Shown: positions 44,374 through 54,604 of the stretch, in pieces
Layout of the letters: every line of letters starts with the position of its first letter
Position numbering within the stretch: position 1 is the first letter of the stretch
NCBI RefSeq assembly: GCF_014356525.2
Contig: NC_052518.1
Span: 12,354,201-12,418,200 of the forward strand
Length of the DNA stretch: 64,000 nucleotides
Source: Nilaparvata lugens
Lineage: Eukaryota; Arthropoda; Insecta; Hemiptera; Delphacidae
Direction: 5' to 3'
Notes under the pieces: generated by a model
Databases searched by the model: none
What the model saw: the letters and a program-made list of their open reading frames with translations, nothing else
Told to the model about the DNA's origin: nothing
Program-made: the position numbers and the translations under genes

Positions 44374-45450
44374 ATGGAATTTAGTTCGCTGGAATACACC
44401 GATATTCACTTCATGTATGGAGCAGCTCTTGGCAATGCGACCGAAGCAAGAAGAATGTATGCAGCTGCATTTCCAAACCGCCGTCTCCCTTCCGACAAGG
44501 TGTTCACAAGAACTCACAATCGGCTGAGAGAAGTTGGTTCATTTGAACGGAACAGGGTAATTGCTGGTAGGCCTCGAGCAGTTCGAAATGTTGCTTTTGA
44601 AGAGGAAGTATTGCAGAAATTCGATTTCAATCCTAGAACGAGTACGAGAGCAGTTGCAAAGCAAATCAATTCAAGTGCTTCTTCTGTGTGGCGTGTACTA
44701 AACAAGGAAAGACTTCACCACTTCCGCTTTCAAAAAGTTCACTCATTGGTTGAACGCGACTATGAGCCAAGAGTAAACTGTACCCGTTGGTTTCTTCAGC
44801 AAGACATTATCCAACCAAATTTTCTAGAAAATGTGTTATTTACCGATGAGCCCAGCTTTACAAGAGAAGGAATCTTCAACTCTCGCAACAGTCACGTCTG
44901 GGCCTTAGACAATCCTCATGAGGTCAAAGTGCGTGGTTATCAGCATAGATTTTCGCTGAATGTTTGGGTGGGTATCTTAGGTAATCGCGTGATTGGACCA
45001 TACATTCTTCCTAATCGTCTGAATTCTCCCACGTACATTACTTTTTTAAGAGACATACTACCAGAACTTTTGGAAGATGTGCCTCTTGCAAACAGATATA
45101 ATATTTGGTTTCAACATGATGGTGCCCCTGCTAATTTCGGAAATGTTGTTACGGACTTTCTGAACATGACCTATCGTCAGCGGTGGATTGGGCGGGGTGG
45201 ACCAGTACCGTGGCCCGCACGTTCACCTGACCTCAACCCTTTAGATTTTTTTTTCTGGGGCCATATGAAAGACCTTGTTTACAGCACGCCAGTAGAAAAC
45301 GAAGAAGACCTTGTGGCAAGAGTGGTTGCTGCAGCAGGTGCCATTCAAGATGATGAAAATGCTTTTATAGCAGTTCGACGGTCCATGATTGAAAGGTGCA
45401 GACTGTGTAATCAAGTTGAAGGACGGCATTTTGAGCAATTGCTGCATTAG
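44374..45450 (+). CDS. intact DD41D mariner-like transposase
   Basis: 358 codons, no stop or frameshift. I take ATG at 44374 (MEFSSLEY) as start; the frame is open 30 bases further upstream but only from a TTG. Residues about 10-55 (FMYGAALGNATEARRMYAAA, LPSDKVFTRTHNRL) form the DUF4817-type N-terminal helix-turn-helix common in insect elements; RAVAKQINSSASSVWRVLN is a second HTH. The catalytic triad is seen in LFTDEPSF, WFQHDGAPAN and WPARSPDLNPLDFFFWG; 41 residues separate the second and third aspartates. This is cut-and-paste transposition chemistry of the IS630/Tc1/mariner superfamily, excising at TA. DD41D spacing has been described for the rosa-type lineage; membership is inferred from spacing only. 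Likely enzymatically competent, expression unknown. Confidence 0.93.
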   Translation: MEFSSLEYTDIHFMYGAALGNATEARRMYAAAFPNRRLPSDKVFTRTHNRLREVGSFERNRVIAGRPRAVRNVAFEEEVLQKFDFNPRTSTRAVAKQINSSASSVWRVLNKERLHHFRFQKVHSLVERDYEPRVNCTRWFLQQDIIQPNFLENVLFTDEPSFTREGIFNSRNSHVWALDNPHEVKVRGYQHRFSLNVWVGILGNRVIGPYILPNRLNSPTYITFLRDILPELLEDVPLANRYNIWFQHDGAPANFGNVVTDFLNMTYRQRWIGRGGPVPWPARSPDLNPLDFFFWGHMKDLVYSTPVENEEDLVARVVAAAGAIQDDENAFIAVRRSMIERCRLCNQVEGRHFEQLLH

Positions 45451-45623
45451 TATCAGTGAACCGATTTGAGTGAAATTAATATTTTTCAATGTAAAATAAA
45501 ATTTGGAGGAAAGTTATTCTTGTATATTTCTGTAATAAGAACGGTTTCCATGAAATTATAAAAAAAATTAATATTGATCTTTAAATGGTGAAAAGTGGTC
45601 ATGCATGCAGTACGAAAAAAATT

Positions 45624-46023
45624 AATTTCTCTGTTATTCTTCGACCAATCTTAATAAATTAGGTATCATTGGAATCGTGAAAAATTTGCTAACTTTTTTG
45701 TCTCTTGTAAATTTTCTGTAAAATGGACGGTTTTCGAGATATTCGCCATCAAAAATTTAAAATGGCCGCCATTTTGAAAAATTTCAACGAAAAATTTTTT
45801 TTTTATTTTTTATAGTTGAGTCTTTATAGCATAAATATTCATGCCAAATTTCAGATCAATACAACATTTCGTTCTTGAGATAAAAATTTTTAAGTGAAAA
45901 AAACAAAATGGCAGCTATAAGGATAACCGCTGAGTTTTGGACACTTCAAATATGACATTTGTAGTCTCCTAGCATCCAGGTACAATACCCTAAAATTCTC
46001 GACACTACTTCTGAAACACTCTG
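45624..46023 (-). repeat. right TIR of the DD41D element
   Basis: Inverted copy of 43751-44150. Confidence 0.95.
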
Positions 46024-46029
46024 TATAAT

Positions 46030-46280
46030 ATGAAACCCCTGATATTAATCTTTGTTCATCTTTCTTCGCAAAGGTATGTGTTTTTCTTCCTTCATTCTCA
46101 TGCAATTTATCATCAATTTTGTTTTCCTTATTCAGCATACTTGAATACACTTCCACAAGCCCTTTTCTTGAATCTCGATGGTTATCAATTTTAGCATTTT
46201 ATTTTATTATTTTCACTCGTATTCAACATTTGCTGATTTTCTCGGGCTCTTCTTCTCGACCATATCGATTATCCTGAATC
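46030..46280 (-). pseudogene. Lys/Glu-rich coding-like tract, left part
   Basis: The minus strand reads RDSRKGLVEVYSSMLNKENK, IDDKLHENEGRKTHTFAKKD and, in another frame, NRYGREEEPEKISK. Charged, low-complexity and broken by stops. Composition matches the tract at 47210-47590, and the two are separated only by the hAT-type insertion. Family not recognised; it may be a decayed host exon or TE protein. Confidence 0.35.
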
Positions 46281-46282
46281 CC

Positions 46283-47210
46283 ATACACACCAGTGGCGGA
46301 TCCAAAGAGGGGCTAGGGGGGCTATAGCCCTCCCTCGTGTATCCAATTTACACTAGATAAAATGGGTAATTTGTTTTGTTGTAAGACGAATGTGTTAGTC
46401 AAATTGGGACATTAAATAACTTATTCTTAGCATTGCACTGCTAAAAAAGGTTGTAACATTGAAGTTTCTTTTGAATACGTTTTGTTACAATTTTACGGCC
46501 CTTTGAAATAAACAAATTATTTCTTTGTTTTGAACTGTTACTCTTTAAATTCAGGATAATAATAATATCGAGTGACCTGGCTGGCTCAGGTCTGGTGTCA
46601 GAGTTTTCAGGTCGCAACTGATCAATTTCAGGGCCTCTGACATGACCTAACGACTGCTTTTTAGGCAGCCGGGACCGACGGCTTAACGTGTCCATCCGAA
46701 ATACGTTAAATTCAGGATAAGAGTAAACCAGCTAAAACTCACACAATACTTCTGCTTTAGACCTTTTATAATAAGGAATAATAAGTAATGCATTATAGAA
46801 ACTTATTATAAATTAGAATAACTAAAAATGTACACACAGGTTTATTTTTAAAACTTATTCATATGCAAAAAGTAATATCAGTACTAAAAAAAAATAAATT
46901 ATTTCCGTACATGAAATAAAAAGGCTTTCAACGTTCAAATTCTAATGTTCAAAGGGTCAGATATGATAATGTTGAAGCAAAAACATTCTAATGACTTCAA
47001 AATCCTTCCATTTTTAGTCAATATTCTTGAGTCAAACCATAATTTTTTGCCTCTAAACTCTGGTCGATTAAGAGTTGAAAACGGCCAAAAAATGTGTCAT
47101 TTTACACTCAAATTTTGACAATTCCCGGACCCCCCGCCTTGCTGGGGGGTATTCCATAAATCCCGGTGCTTCCACCACCAAAACGCCTAGCCCCCCCTTC
47201 TGATACACAC
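46283..47210. mobile_element. non-autonomous hAT element, 8-bp target duplication
   Basis: ATACACAC at 46283-46290 and 47203-47210 flanks a 912-bp insertion (46291-47202). Ends are CAGTGGCGGATCC...GGGGCTAGG and the complement of CAGAAGGGGGGGCTAGGCG; the 8-bp duplication plus CAG..CTG ends define hAT. No transposase inside. A SINE fragment is nested at about 46556-46715. Confidence 0.88.
46556..46715 (-). mobile_element. SINE fragment nested in the hAT element
   Basis: CAGCCGGGACCGACGGCTTA and ACGTGTCCATCCGAAA match CAGCCGGGACCGACAATTTA and GCGTGCCCATCCGATA of the SINE at 55581-55826, same orientation. It covers the SINE core; the left portion is diverged. Confidence 0.65.
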
Positions 47211-47590
47211 TCATTCTATCCATCACACTTTTATAAATTACTTCTTTTCTATCTTACCCTATTTCTCGACGTTCTTTCATCTCACCATTTTCATTGAACA
47301 TTTCTTTTTCAACCTCTTTATTAGTTCACTCTCATTCTTCACTCCTCGCTTCTTTAGTCTCAGATTCTCATGAATTCCACGATTTTCATCACTGGTAAAT
47401 TATCATTCTTTGATATCTTTTTCTGAATTTACATCTTGACTTTCTTTCATCCCATCCTCTAAAATTATCACTTCATCAACCCACTTAGCACTCTCATCTT
47501 CATTTGTTCTGCGTTTCCTCTTTCTAGAATTCTTTGGAGATTTCTTTTTTGTTGTTTCTGCTGAAGCTTTCACATGATCTTCGAGTACAA
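47211..47590 (-). pseudogene. Lys/Glu-rich coding-like tract, right part
   Basis: Minus strand, 47590-47403: LEDHVKASAETTKKKSPKNS, RKRKRRTNEDES, AKWVDEVIILEDGMKE, about 60 codons without stop, then in shifted frames LRLKKRGVKNESELIKRLKK and ERREIG. Nuclear-protein-like composition (KKK, RKRKRR). If the hAT insertion and one copy of its duplication are ignored, the frame passes straight through its site. Identity unknown. Confidence 0.4.
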
Positions 47591-47811
47591 GAGGAACTTG
47601 TCACTATCGATGGCAGAATAGCTAGGAAAACTATGTTTCATTAGCTGGTGATTTCGTGGCTGAAAACGTTTTAGAATTATCGTGTTTTTAAATTTTCTCA
47701 TTATCAGTACTACTACATGCTTCCATAACTGAAATATACCTTTTATCGGGAGTTCCTCCATTATCTGATCTCATCATTGACAGTAACGTCAAATTGTACC
47801 GACAGATCTTC

Positions 47812-47965
47812 CATATCCTCCTCCTTCTCCTCCTCCTCCTCCTCCTTCTCCAACTCCTTCCCCTCCTCCTTCTCCTCCTCCTTCTCTTACTCCTCCACAC
47901 CCTCCTCCACCTCCTACTCCTCCACCCTCCTCCTCCTCCTCCTCCTATTCCCCCCTCCTCCTCCT
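47812..47965. repeat. CTC/CTT trinucleotide microsatellite
   Basis: Interrupted CTCCTC-CTTCTC-TCCTCC run of about 150 bp. Open frames read through it in several phases and are not genes. Confidence 0.95.
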
Positions 47966-48062
47966 AAACTTCACTATCTTCTAAATTTTGTTCCTAGCTT
48001 ACAAGTATCCTACTAGCATTTTCATAAAAGATCTGAAATATGACCTGGCGGGTACTGTTTAT

Positions 48063-48245
48063 CTACGAACTCTTCAAAATTCTCTCCAGAGGTATTCTCT
48101 TGCACAGGAATCGTGCAAACTCTTCTCGTTCTCTTTCTTCACGTTCACGTTCCATTTTTTCTTCTCGTTCCAAAACTTTTCTTTCAATTCTTTCGAATTC
48201 TTCTCTCTCAATCTTCTTCAATTCTTTCGAATTCTTATCTCTCAA
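48063..48245 (-). other. Glu/Arg-rich open frame at the minisatellite edge
   Basis: 60 codons: EREEFERIERKVLEREEK, MEREREEREREEFARFLC, KRIPLERILKSS. It reads like a coiled-coil end and shares the minisatellite motif on the minus strand (EEFERIE). It could be the coding source from which the array expanded, or chance in purine-rich sequence. Confidence 0.25.
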
Positions 48246-49005
48246 TCTTCTTCAATTCTTTCGAATTCTTCTCTCAATCTTCTTCAATTCTTTCGAATTC
48301 TTCTCTCTCAATCTCCTTCAATTCTTTCGAATTCTTCTCTCAATCTTCTTCAATTCTTTCGAATTCTTCTCTCAATCTCCTTCAATTCTTTCGAATTCTT
48401 CTCTCAATCTTCTTCAATTCTTTCGAATTCTTCTCTCAATCTTCTTCAATTCTTTCGAATTCTTCTCTCAATCTCCTTCAATTCTTTCGAATTCTTCTCT
48501 CAATCTTCTTCAATTCTTTCGAATTCTTCTCTCAATCTCCTTCAATTCTTTCGAATTCTTCTCTCTCAATCTTCTTCAATTCTTTCGAATTCTTCTCTCA
48601 ATCTCCTTCAATTCTTTCGAATTCTTCTCTCAATCTTCTTCAATTCTTTCGAATTCTTCTCTCAATCTTCTTCAATTCTTTCGAATTCTTCTCTCAATCT
48701 TCTTCAATTCTTTCGAATTCTTCTCTCAATCTTCTTCAATTCTTCGAATTCTTCTCTCAATCTCTTCAATTCTTTCGAATCTTCTCTCAATCTTCTTCAA
48801 TTCTTCGAATTCTTCTCTCAATCTTCTTCAATTCTTTCGAATTCTTCTCTCAATCTTCTTCAATTCTTTCGAATTCTTCTCTCAATCTTCTTCAATTCTT
48901 TCGAATTCTTCTCTCTCAATCTCCTTCAATTCTTTCGAATTCTTATCTCTCAATCTTCTTCAATTCTCTCGAATTCTTCTCTCTCAATCTTCTTCAATTC
49001 TTCTT
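48177..49005. repeat. 32-bp minisatellite, about 25 copies
   Basis: Unit TTCAATTCTTTCGAATTCTT followed by CTCTCAATCTTC, 32 bp, with 34-bp variants carrying an extra CT, a CTCC/CTTC alternation, and a few 30-31-bp copies near 48740-48800. Each unit has a TTCGAATTC palindromic patch. Because 32 is not a multiple of three and the unit has no forward-strand stop, all three + frames stay open for over 300 codons; none is a real protein. Confidence 0.97.
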
Positions 49006-49134
49006 TTTTATGATGAGTTTTTGATAAGCAAGAGCCGGTGCATGATGTCATGGTTCACAGCAGGCCATGCTAAGAAATATAGAAATTAAGAATATAATAA
49101 TATAGAAATTTTCCTTTTGAGACGAGAGAGAGAC

Positions 49135-49308
49135 AAGGCTGGACGTGACAGGTTGCAGTGCAGATTTTGTACGTTGAAAATTTCTGAGAAGCAAACTGAG
49201 ATCTACCTGCCTTCTGAGAGAGATATAAGGCTAGGCGTGACTGGTTGCAGTTTAGATTTTGTAAATTGAAAATTTCTGAGGAGCAAACCGAGATCTACCT
49301 GCCAAAGA
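49135..49308. repeat. 92-bp tandem duplication
   Basis: AAGGCTGGACGTGACAGGTTG...GAAAATTTCTGAGAAGCAAA...GAGATCTACCTGCC occurs at 49135 and again at 49227 with about ten differences. No coding content. Confidence 0.85.
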
Positions 49309-49639
49309 GCTAAGATTCCGTATCATGGTCATCTTTTTAAGGGAGACAGTCTTCATCCGAGCTTATATTCGTAAAGTTGAGGTCGTCCAACGCTAATCAG
49401 TTTAAGTTCCTCCCTAGAACAGCTGAATCAATTATTTTCTACTCCATCTCCTTCAGTCTCATTTTCTCTCAATTCACTAAACTCGGTCATGATTAAACAA
49501 ATCAGCTGTAAATTTCCATAAGAGAAATTCTTTTTCTCCTCAAAAAGGTTTATCCTGAAGTTTCTACAGTTATTCTCTTAGTAAACATAATTATTGTAAA
49601 GATGTTGACAACATACCTGCATCCTTTTATAAACTTCTA

Positions 49640-50140
49640 TCACTCCCTATCATATCCTTATATCACTCATATTTTCAATTTTTTATTCCAAATGGCAGTT
49701 TTCCAACTCTTTGGAAACTTTTATTTATTTTTTCAGTTCCTAAAAATGATGATCCTCTACTTCAAAGGAATTTCGATCAATTAGTGTTGTCTTCTATCTC
49801 GAAGACACTGGAGAGATAAGTCCATGAACATGTAACAACATACTTATAATCTGTCAATTTTTTATACAAACCATTCTGGTTACCGCTCTTTTCTCATCAA
49901 TAGCCCTGTTGAAGATCACTGATGACATCTGAAAAGCAATGAGTCATCGTTCCTTCACTCTCCTTGTCACATTTGATTTTTCAACGGCTTTTGATAATGT
50001 GTGTCATTCCATTCTCCTGCATAAACGTTCATCTCAATGCAATTTATCAATATCTCAACATTTAATCAGAAAGTCAAAACCGAAAACGAAACAAAACAAG
50101 CAAAAAATCAACATTACATTGACAATTCTCTAAAAAAATT
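49640..50140 (+). pseudogene. LINE reverse-transcriptase fragment
   Basis: Across two frames: NGSFPTLWKLLFIFSVPKND, RNFDQLVLSSISKTLER, then ALLKITDDI, a stop, and TFDFSTAFDNVCHSILLHK. These are RT blocks 1-3 of CR1/jockey-type LINEs. Stops and shifts throughout; ends at about 50140 before the YADD block. Confidence 0.85.
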
Positions 50141-50684
50141 ACTTGATAATATTAACAATTCCAACATCAAAAACAACCCTCAAATTTCAATTGTTATATC
50201 AATTAATTAATAATCAATATTAAAATTTACATTGGTTTATATTAGCCTGGTTCAAGTCCTAATAGGTATTATCTATTCTGTCGTTTTCCTCATTCTAACC
50301 ATTCTTTTTCTGATCCGTCCCGTTTTTATCTTTCATTTCTTGCACCCTCTAATAAACTTTCAGCGAATTCTTCATCAAAACTTTCTTTTATAATAATAAA
50401 ATAAGCTTCTTCAATATGAATTTATATAATAGATATAATAGGAATAGATGACAATATTCTTTGTATGAGAATATTATATTTCTAGCATATACGATGTGAT
50501 GCTATAAATATAGAGAAACGAAAACTATATTCGTTCATCTCTGTTATAAATTAACGGGATTGATGCTCTCACAGAAGATGTAAACATGTCTCAAATGAGA
50601 GATGAACGAAACAAAACATAATTGATGTCATAGAAATTCATCTATGAATCTATCTTTCCACTCTGTATATGTATTCGCAGTTGA

Positions 50685-50961
50685 CAAACACTAGTATTAT
50701 TGGCACAGTGTTGTAGAATATTTCCAAAGCTTCGAAATGACATCTGGTTGGAGGCTATAAGTCTCCCATGTTTGTATGCAAATTATTTTGGTCGTGACCT
50801 CTAATTGTTTGCTGAGCTGTTTTATCATCTCGTCGGAAAAATGGAAAGTGTAACAACACTAGTATTATTGGCACAGTGTTGTAGAATATTTCCAAAGCTT
50901 CGAAATGACATCTGGTTGGAGGCTGTAAGTCTCCCATGTTTGTATGCAAATTATTTTCGCT
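50685..50961. repeat. 109-bp direct duplication, 168-bp spacing
   Basis: ACACTAGTATTATTGGCACA ... TGTATGCAAATTATTTT occurs at about 50688-50793 and 50856-50961, with a single difference noticed (GGCTATAAG against GGCTGTAAG). Recent segmental duplication lying just before the mariner fragment. Confidence 0.9.
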
Positions 50962-51610
50962 CTCTCAAAAAGAAAATTGAAGAGATTATTGGAAAAGTCG
51001 ATAATCTGATTCAATCAGACCGTCGGTTAACAGTTCGTGAAATTGCTGAATTGTAGGAATTGACAAAAATCCTGGGTGGAAAATTGCATTAAAAAATTTC
51101 AATATTCACAAAGTGTGCGCGAAATGACGCCTAAATTTCTCTCTACTGAACAGAAAGAAGCTCGCGAATATCTTTCTGATTTGTTAAAAGAGAGTGGATT
51201 ATGTTCCAATGGATTATGTCCATTGAAAATGACTAGAACTTTGACTCTTGCAAAGAGTTATAACATGTACTGAATCTTGGTTTTCCACTTATGACCGTCA
51301 AACTAAGCGCCAATCCATGTACAAACTGGAGGGCGTGTGATAGAAAAAGCGGCAAACTCCATGAAGGACCACACAGAAGAAGAAGTCCACTGCAGTTTTG
51401 AATAATGAAAAGTTTGCACAGATCATTCATTGTAGGGAGTAGAGAATGGTGTAAAACATAAATAAAGAATAGAAAACAAATAGAAAAATATGAATTGAAA
51501 CCGAAATGTTTCGCAGCAATTATCCCGTTATTTTATAACCACACCTCGTACAGCGATTTGAAGTAAGATTGATAAGTGTGTATGCAAATAAATTAATATT
51601 AAACTGAGTT
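50960..51610 (+). pseudogene. mariner (DD34D-type) transposase remnant
   Basis: SLKKKIEEIIGKVDNLIQSD, RRLTVREIAEL, then EMTPKFLSTEQKEAREYLSD and SWFSTYDRQTKRQSMYKLEG, with KKRQTP following. The order (HTH, linker WVPR.LT.EQK, then D-E-S-W-F..YD..TKRQS) is that of mariner transposases. Frame changes and stops; the catalytic C-terminal half is not visible. Confidence 0.82.
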
Positions 51611-51689
51611 TTCCGTTACATTCTATCTGAATAAATTGGAATTAATGCAATGTTATTAGAGCTGTATGGAAATATATCTAATTCCATCA

Positions 51690-51750
51690 GATTACAGACT
51701 TTTCCAATAATCTCTCAATTTTCTTCTTGAGAGAGCGATTCAGACGTAAA
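51690..51750 (-). repeat. inverted copy of the mariner N-terminal segment
   Basis: CTTTTCCAATAATCTCTC and TTTTCTTCTTGAGAGAGCG are the near-exact reverse complement of 50961-50999. It makes a 40-bp inverted pair about 750 bp apart. Confidence 0.75.
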
Positions 51751-52204
51751 TCGTATTCGATGCCTCCACTGCCATCTTGGAAACACCAAAACTACTGAAA
51801 AGTCATGAATTTTATTAATATTTATATCCTTATATTCACAGGTGTAATAGGAAATCAGTTTCAGTGTCGCTTTTCCCGAATCTATAGTCAAATTTGTTGT
51901 TTTCTGTATGAATTATGTCTAATTGCTATCACAATTAGCATGTTGATTTGAAATCAAGAGAATCATTTATGTAATTAAATTGAAATTGAAAGTTTTCCCT
52001 CTTCAAGTTTTTGAAATAAATATTTGAATTAATGCAATAGAAATGGATCTATGTAAGGATTTTGTTTTGCTGGTATATTCAGCGCTTTGAAGTAAGATTG
52101 AGAGAGGTAAGCATGCAAAAGGAAATAAATTGAAATTATTGGAAAATCATATTTCCATTTGAGATAAATGAGTTAATGCATTTGAAATAAACAAATGTGC
52201 AAAC
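51751..52204. other. non-coding, three diverged repeats
   Basis: TTTGAAGTAAGATTGA/TGAGAG recurs near 51556, 52086 and 52231, each preceded by a TTCAGC or CAGC word. No gene. Confidence 0.45.
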
Positions 52205-53280
52205 ATTATAGTGCTAGCATATTCAGCATTTTGAAGTAAGATTGTGAGAGAGAGAGAGTGTGTGTGATGGGGGAGAGAAATATGTAAGGAGGGTGGGGGT
52301 AGTTGTCGCACGCACTCCTCATTTAAACAAGTTTTGTATTGATTTTGTAGGCCGCTCCTCAGCCTCGGTTCGTACGCTTGTGAAAGGAGAGAGTGAGAGA
52401 GAGGTAGTGAGATTGTAAGTGTGCAAGAGTGAGCCTGCGCGAGGGGTGAGCTGCGCATACAATTCCTTGGCAGAAGAACTGGAAAAAAGCAATAAAATTG
52501 AATTTCATATCGTGTTTGCACTTGTGTGTGGAGCGGTGGTTGGGGGTGGGAGCAGAGCAGAGCACCCCATGTATATGACGTCACTCATCAATCGATACTA
52601 TTCTTTGTGTTGCTGTCGAGGCTTGGGAGTGCCAGTGCGATCGCTGAAGGCGACAGTCGCCCTCTTAGCTTCGAGGTAGCAGCCTCCATCCGCGACTTCT
52701 TCAACACTACTACTGTCACGGTCAGTGTCATCTCTCATCTTAAATCACTACTTTATTCTCTCTATACCACTCTCTCCAATTACCCTACAAAAACAACAAT
52801 TCACTCAACAATAATCTCAAAATTTTGAGGAACTATTTCAATTTTCCGCGCTCAATTTCCACCATCTTTGAATTTCCTCAAGTTTTCCTTCACCCTCCAA
52901 CCACCCTCATAATCATATCCCAATCAAAATTTCACAATTTCTCTATATTTCAACAATATTTAAACAAACCCCCACACACCCCATCAGACACAGCCGGCGT
53001 GGTGTTTATGCTGTCACCATCTTACGACAACATCGAGTAAGAAACGCTTGCGTCAACAGAAGTGTCAGAACCGGCCGTGTGTTTGCTGCGTGCTCTGTGT
53101 TCTGTGTTCCTTCTAGACGTCGTTATCCTCACAATAACACTTCCATTAACATCACACGGTACCCACTTCACTATTATTCTATTTACTCATTCTCATTACT
53201 ATTTATTACGTTCACCACCATTTCAATTTCATTGTCGTTGTGATTACAAGATTATCAAATATTATCGGTAGATGTCATAG
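52205..53280 (+). promoter_or_regulatory. GC-richer block with GAGAG clusters, possible promoter/first exon
   Basis: Stands out from the AT-rich surroundings. GAGAGAGAGAGTGTGTGTG near 52250 and GAGAGTGAGAGAGAGG near 52387 resemble GAGA-factor sites. CpG-containing words (GTGCGATCGCTGAAGGCGAC, CATCCGCGACTTC) cluster at 52640-52700. A CGA/GTAAGAA sequence at 53035 could be a splice donor. No convincing protein. It may start a gene lying beyond the window or be an enhancer; inference only. Confidence 0.35.
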
Positions 53281-54590
53281 AGAGGGAAACAAGTAGGCCT
53301 CCTTCAAAAATGGCGTATCTCATAAATTCGATTCTTGTCATACACTTATATGAATGTATCAATTCGATCTCGTGTCCTGTCATGTGTGTGAAGTGGATAA
53401 CTGAATGTGTATTCGATTTAGCATGCAAATAGGATAACATAATTCAAATAGGATAACAGATGACATCTGTTAACATTCCATTTAGCTGCGGTTGAGAATT
53501 TCCACAAATACGGGATACAATATTTTACATTATTGATTTGTTGAGAATTTGAAGTGAAATGGTATATCATTGAAACTGATGTTATTCTAGTACAAATAAT
53601 GACAAATCACATTCAAGAAAATGTTCAGTGGAAAAGTAGGTAACATTTAATACAGCTAAAACAAAACAAATAATATAGAATGATATGAATGACATCAAGA
53701 AATCCAAATTCCTTCCAATTTCTCTTCCAATAAATTTGGTAAATCAACAATAATGTAAAATTACGCACTGTGACATAATTCTTGTATGTTTCAATATTAT
53801 TTGAGCTCGATCCCAACTATATCAAGCTGCATCCCAACTATATAATATAATGTATCATATCAACCAATCCCTATCATCCCTTCTTTATGAATTCAAATGA
53901 ATGTTTACCTTCTCAAAAATATAAAAATAATAGACGACATAAAATGTAAAGATATTTGTTTTATAAAATCAATGATTTTCTCAAGAAGATACATTTCAAT
54001 ATAGTACGGTGCCTATTATTGTTGTATTGACTCAATCTTGATATCAAAATTACATTATGTAGGCTACTTGGTTGCTCTGAGTTGAATTGCTACTTGTATA
54101 CTTCTGTTGTTGTTTATATTCCTACTTATATAGCAGGGTGTAAACTTGATGATCATTACTGTTAGTCATGATAACTTGAATTATTGATTTTTGTAGGGTT
54201 TAAAATGTTTCACTGGTTATTAAATTGTTCTGAACACTATAATTCTCTCCTATTCACATTCCACAATTAGTTGTTACTGATAATAATAGTTTTAAAACAA
54301 AAATAGGCTACTGTAGGAGCTTTTGCATAACACCAATTTGTTTGTCAATTCGATATTACATCCTAGGATTTTGATTGCATGCTATGTGTTGAATTTTAAG
54401 TAATTTCAATTGTTTTCAGATCAACTCTACAATGTAGACCAGTAAAAATTGTAGGGAATTTTTAACCGATTTTTTAAAAATAACTTGTACTACGATTAGA
54501 ATCATGATTCTTGAATGATGATTGATTGTGATAATATTTGTAGAATTTTTAAAATTCATAATTATAGAATTATGTATAAAAACACTTCAT
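53281..54590. other. AT-rich stretch, nothing recognised
   Basis: No gene or clear repeat seen; TCAAATAGGATAACA is doubled near 53425-53455. Confidence 0.5.
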
Positions 54591-54604
54591 TCACATGGGC
54601 TACT

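Larger units (their letters stand above)
43751..46023 (+). mobile_element. young mariner-like (DD41D) transposon with 400-bp TIRs
   Basis: 2273 bp bounded by TATA on both sides (TA target). Left end CAGGGTGTTTCAGAAGTAGT, right end the complement of CAGAGTGTTTCAGAAGTAGT. The inverted repeats run 43751-44150 and 45624-46023, 400 bp each, and differ by one substitution near the tip and a few homopolymer-length changes, so the copy is recent. The single-copy centre carries an intact transposase. TIRs this long are unusual for the superfamily. Confidence 0.95.

Noticed and set aside
47688..48016. Arg-rich (minus) and Ser-rich (plus) frames
   Set aside because: Translations of the CTC/CTT microsatellite.
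47988..49089. Three overlapping + strand open frames of 341, 349 and 303 codons (Leu/Ser/Phe/Asn-rich)
   Set aside because: They are readings of the 32-bp minisatellite, which has no forward stop in any phase; they encode the same repeat in rotation and have no domain.
52147..52828. Open frames of 145 (minus) and 100 (plus) codons in the GC-rich island
   Set aside because: Low-complexity His/Ser/Leu and GA-repeat translations, no conserved block; the GC content alone explains fewer stops.
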